From the NCBI RefSeq assembly GCF_900113445.1, contig NZ_FOPJ01000019.1, positions 1 to 37,252 on the forward strand: a stretch of 37,252 nt of DNA. The letters are read 5' to 3'. Shown here piece by piece: positions 34,219 to 37,252 of the stretch. Position numbers and translations under genes: made by a program. This DNA is from Corynebacterium spheniscorum (GTDB taxonomy: Bacteria; Actinomycetota; Actinomycetes; Mycobacteriales; Mycobacteriaceae). The notes under the pieces were generated by a model. It did no database searches and was not told the origin of the DNA. It saw only the letters and a program-made list of their open reading frames with translations. The stretch's first letter is position 1. Each line of letters starts with the position of its first letter.

Positions 34219-36593
34219 GAAGGAGAGTGTAGGGCCTCCCACTCCTTCTCCAATGCAGTGCCCTCAATATCGAGGTGCGGGAGGATGCGATCTAACCATT
34301 CCGGCATCCACCAGGTGGCGCGCCCCATCAAGAACATGGACGCCGGCACCAACGCCATGCGCACGAAGAAGGCATCAAAAAGCACACCGGCGCCCAGCGC
34401 GAAACCGAAGATTTGGATGAAGGGCAAGGGCTGATCAATGAAGGCCACGAAGACGGCGATCATAATCAGTGCTGCGGCATTCACCACGCGGGCGGCACTG
34501 CTAAAGCCCTCAATCACGGAGGATTCCACCGCGTTATAGCGTGATTGTGCTTGTTCGGCGGGGTCATAGCTGGTGATGTATTCCCGCATTCGGGTGACCA
34601 AGAAGACTTGGTAATCCATGGCTAGGCCGAAGGTCACGCCAATGAAGAACACCGGTAAGAACGACACCAGCGGTGCTGGGGTATTCACCAACCCCCATAG
34701 GCCCTGCTGCCACACCAGCACTGTCAGGCCAAAGGCTGCGCCAACGGAAAGCAAGAAGCCTAGGCCCGCAATTAAGGGCACCAGCAAGGAGCGGAACACA
34801 ATGAGCAGCAGGATAATCGCCAGGCCCACCACAATGCCCAGGTAAATGGGCATGGCTTCGGCCAGACGCTCAGTAATATCCATCTGCACGGCGGTCAACC
34901 CAGTAAGACCCACGTGCGCGCCGGTGGCGGCCTCAATTTCTTGGGCACGGGACCGCAGTGAATGCGCTAGCGCCAGGGTTTGGTTATCCGCCGGTCCGGT
35001 GTAGGGGGTCACCAGCACCTGCGCTACGGTCTTATCCGCATTCACATTCACCAGCTGTGCATGCTTCACCTGGCCCAAGCTATTGGCGGTCTGCGTGCTA
35101 TAGAGGAAAGCCGCCAGCGCGGTTTTTTCCTGGTCGCTACCTTGAGTCTGTGCCTCAATAAAGGGTTGGAGCGCCGGGGCTTCAGCATGTGCTTCATGCG
35201 CATCCACCAGCATCAAAAAGGGTGCATTAACGCCCGCTCCGAAGGCTTCTTCCATCAGGTCAGAGGATTTACGCTGCGTGGTGTTGTAGTTCTGGGTGGC
35301 ATCAGAAGGCAGCGCCATATCCAGATCCAACACCGGGGCGCTAAGAGAACCAAGGCCTAAGATCACCACGCCCACAATCAGCGCGGGGAAGCGGTGCACG
35401 AAGGTCACCCAGCGTCGCCCGAAGGAGGACTTCTCAGCTCGTCTAGAGCTAGCCTTGCGATTGCCCGCGATAAAGGGCACCCGCCCAGCAAAGGCCTTAT
35501 CCTTAAAAATCCCCAGCAGTGCCGGAATCAAGGTCAAGGCCACCAGCACCGCAATGAAGACCGTCATTGCTGCGGTGAGCCCCATGGCGCTGAGGAATTC
35601 GATGCGCACAGTCACCAGGGCCACCAGCGCCACGATCACGGTGACGCCGGCAAAGACCACCGCTGAGCCCGCGGTAGCTACCGCCATGCCGGCGGCTGTT
35701 CGTGCATCCATGCGCACTCGCTCGCTGCGATAACGCGACAAGATAAAAAGCGCGTAGTCAATGCCCACCGCCAGGCCAATCATCACCGCCAGCACCGGGG
35801 TGATGTTATTGAACTCCCACCAGTGCGTGAACATGATGATCAAAAGCGACCCCATGCCCACCCCAATCACAGCGGTGATCAGCGGCAGCCCCGCGGCCAC
35901 CAGGGAGCCGAAGGTCAAGATCAGCACAATAAAGGCCACGCCCAAGCCCACCAACTCACTGGTGGATTTCACTTGGATGGGATCCCCAAACCCGGGGCCA
36001 CCGGCCTCCACAATCAGCCCCTGATCTCGGCCTTCCTGCATCGCTTCATTGACAATGCGGCGCTGCTCCGGAGTCACATCCATCGAGGTCGGTACATCAA
36101 AAGTAAAGGTGGTATACCCAATCCGGCCATCCTCACTGACCATCCTCAGATTCTGCGCATCCGCCTTCGCAACTTCTTCCGGCAGCCCCTGGTCCACCGA
36201 AATTTTTTCCACCATCTCAACCAGCTTCGGCGAGATCTGAAGTGGATTACCAAAGCGCTCCGTCCCTGTAAGGTCCGGGATCCCCTCCTCAATGCGCTGC
36301 ACCACCCCATCAATCGCCGCAGAATAATCCTCCAGCTTCTCCCCTTCTGGCGCCGCAAACACTAGGTTCACGCTCGCCGCCGCCACCGGGTTGAGGTCAT
36401 CCGGGAAGGCTTTCACCAAGTCATGGGTGGCATCAATGGAGGGCGTGCCATCGATCCGAAAATCCGGGCTGAAGGGTCGCTGCACGCTCAATGCAATGCC
36501 GGCAATGATGCCCAAGAGCACCAGCCAGCCCGCCAAGACCAGCCATCCGCGGCGGAAGCACCACGTACCGACGCGATATAACAGTCGAGCCAC
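34215..36593 (-). CDS. MMPL-family RND transporter
   Basis: A 792-residue membrane protein of the MMPL family, which in mycolic-acid bacteria exports lipids or related compounds. Two repeats each contain one helix, a large extracytoplasmic domain (about 35-210 and 440-590) and five or six more helices. The first repeat has GLAVGIDYALFILSRYRSE (GIDY at 277-280), and the second has GVTFGLAMDYQVFLVTRMRE, the paired Asp-Tyr segments of the proton relay. Start GTG at 36593 with a GAGGAC site. The stop overlaps the tgt start, so tgt is translated from the same transcript. The substrate is unknown, and no mycolate genes lie nearby. Confidence 0.88.
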   Translation of the reverse strand: MARLLYRVGTWCFRRGWLVLAGWLVLLGIIAGIALSVQRPFSPDFRIDGTPSIDATHDLVKAFPDDLNPVAAASVNLVFAAPEGEKLEDYSAAIDGVVQRIEEGIPDLTGTERFGNPLQISPKLVEMVEKISVDQGLPEEVAKADAQNLRMVSEDGRIGYTTFTFDVPTSMDVTPEQRRIVNEAMQEGRDQGLIVEAGGPGFGDPIQVKSTSELVGLGVAFIVLILTFGSLVAAGLPLITAVIGVGMGSLLIIMFTHWWEFNNITPVLAVMIGLAVGIDYALFILSRYRSERVRMDARTAAGMAVATAGSAVVFAGVTVIVALVALVTVRIEFLSAMGLTAAMTVFIAVLVALTLIPALLGIFKDKAFAGRVPFIAGNRKASSRRAEKSSFGRRWVTFVHRFPALIVGVVILGLGSLSAPVLDLDMALPSDATQNYNTTQRKSSDLMEEAFGAGVNAPFLMLVDAHEAHAEAPALQPFIEAQTQGSDQEKTALAAFLYSTQTANSLGQVKHAQLVNVNADKTVAQVLVTPYTGPADNQTLALAHSLRSRAQEIEAATGAHVGLTGLTAVQMDITERLAEAMPIYLGIVVGLAIILLLIVFRSLLVPLIAGLGFLLSVGAAFGLTVLVWQQGLWGLVNTPAPLVSFLPVFFIGVTFGLAMDYQVFLVTRMREYITSYDPAEQAQSRYNAVESSVIEGFSSAARVVNAAALIMIAVFVAFIDQPLPFIQIFGFALGAGVLFDAFFVRMALVPASMFLMGRATWWMPEWLDRILPHLDIEGTALEKEWEALHSPS

Positions 36594-37252
36594 GAGTCCT
36601 CGATACCCCTTCTTTACACTCTGGTTGAGATTCCCAGTCTACGTGGGCCAGCGCAAAGAGCTTCCGGGGTGTCTTAAAAAAATTTTTCCCCGAGACCCTG
36701 GGGTGGGGTTCCCCCGCGCTGCGCCTCGCGGGCAGGTGCCTGGGGTCTGCCACACCTAGTTGAGGTTAAGTAGCAAAAAGTGTGTCTGGTTTTCGGCGTT
36801 ACAGCTGGTCAGGGTATGTAAATCCGAGTTTTATTAGGTTCCGGGGCTTATATCCGCAACTTCAACGTTCAATCCACCGGAATGGCGCCCACATGCGCTA
36901 AGCCCGGCTTGGCGTGCTTTCCCCGAAATCAAAAACCAGCCGCAATGCCCCCTATACGCTGGGCAAATAAAATAGAAGTAACACCACACACCAAGATCTA
37001 CGTAGATGGCAGTGCAACGACCTTCGCTGCGAAGTGACCCACCCACAACTGCACCAAATGACCAAGCCGCGTAACTGCACAGCACTCCACTTTCACGCCA
37101 CCTGCACTACAACACGGTCCCCGCTAGCCAGGCCCACCAAGTAAACCAGCGGACGCCAAACGACCGATTTACCCGGTCTCCACATAGAAGCATGGCCAAC
37201 CACAGTGCCCCACACCGCGACTAAAAAGGTCCTCATCAACCAAGCAAATACT
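36594..37252. other. Gene-free end of the window
   Basis: No supported gene on either strand in 659 bases. It holds an A/T tract (36676-36687), one dispersed repeat copy (36688-36756), and a perfect 12-base palindrome ATCTACGTAGAT (36996-37007). An 83-codon minus-strand frame at 36834-37085 has unusual composition and no ribosome site and is not called. The promoter of the MMPL-tgt operon must lie in the first part. Confidence 0.6.
36688..36756 (+). repeat. Dispersed intergenic repeat, copy 4 (69 bp)
   Basis: Starts CCCCGAGACCCTGG and ends TCTGCCACACC, one base different from the TGCCGCACC end of the other three copies. It directly follows an AAAAAAATTTTT tract. The outer parts AGACCC and GGGTCT are complementary. 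It lies upstream of the MMPL gene. Confidence 0.5.

Noticed and set aside
36834..37085. Minus-strand frame of 83 codons near the window end
   Set aside because: Cys/Trp/Gly-rich composition unlike neighbours, no ribosome site and no family resemblance.

Overview
The window comes from a member of the genus Corynebacterium (Actinomycetota, mycolic-acid group). This rests on gene content and order: an ECF sigma factor of the SigC type divergent from a catalase, next to asd and an aspartokinase with an internal beta-subunit start; leuA followed by a DnaQ/BRCT protein, murT-gatD, recR, ybaB, dnaX and a subgroup-Ic aspartate aminotransferase. As far as I recall, this order closely follows the C. 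glutamicum chromosome. GTG starts are common and several genes look leaderless or weakly led.

Layout. (1) 1-3.3 kb is an accessory patch: the 5' part of an ISL3-type transposase, an unknown 226-residue protein, a HicA/HicB-like toxin-antitoxin pair with a long HicB-like partner, and a helix-hairpin-helix-like gene broken by one extra base in a G run. (2) 3.3-11.1 kb: a YhgE/Pip-type membrane protein, then a six-gene mrp operon (mrpA-B fusion, C, D, E, F, G) encoding a multisubunit Na+/H+ antiporter and ending in a clear terminator. (3) 11.2-18.2 kb: an orphan IS3-type orfA, catalase, SigC-like sigma factor, asd-lysC (aspartate family amino acids), a DMT-family transporter and a lone class C sortase. 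(4) 18.3-30.5 kb: leuA with a leader peptide holding three Leu codons, a DnaQ-like protein whose exonuclease residues are gone but which keeps a BRCT domain, murT-gatD (lipid II amidation), recR-ebfC, an HNH/DUF222 endonuclease gene, dnaX, a SUFU-like protein and the aminotransferase. (5) 30.6-36.6 kb: SRP RNA, tRNA-Ser(GGA), and a queuosine group (gluQ-RS, yhhQ transporter, tgt), with tgt overlapping an MMPL transporter gene. The last 650 bases hold no convincing gene.

How the genes work together. The mrp subunits form one membrane complex for Na+/pH homeostasis. lysC and asd catalyse the first two steps from aspartate to lysine, threonine and methionine. MurT and GatD form one amidotransferase acting on peptidoglycan precursor. 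RecR, EbfC and DnaX form the widespread recombination/replication group, here split by the HNH gene. YhhQ, Tgt and GluQ-RS can import a queuosine precursor, insert it in tRNA and glutamylate it on tRNA-Asp. This Tgt has lost the Cys residues of its zinc site and differs in the base-binding loop, which may point to a different imported base.

Between genes there is a dispersed repeat of 66-71 bp (four copies, starting CCCCGAGA and ending TGCCGCACC or TGCCACACC), a recurrent A-tract/T-tract motif placed directly after stop codons, a 117-bp extended hairpin downstream of yhhQ, and an inverted pair of perfect DnaA-box sequences beside the HNH gene. The strongest leads for undescribed biology are the divergent Tgt/YhhQ/GluQ-RS group, the DnaQ-like/BRCT protein, the HicAB-like pair and the dispersed repeat. 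No CRISPR array or prophage is visible.
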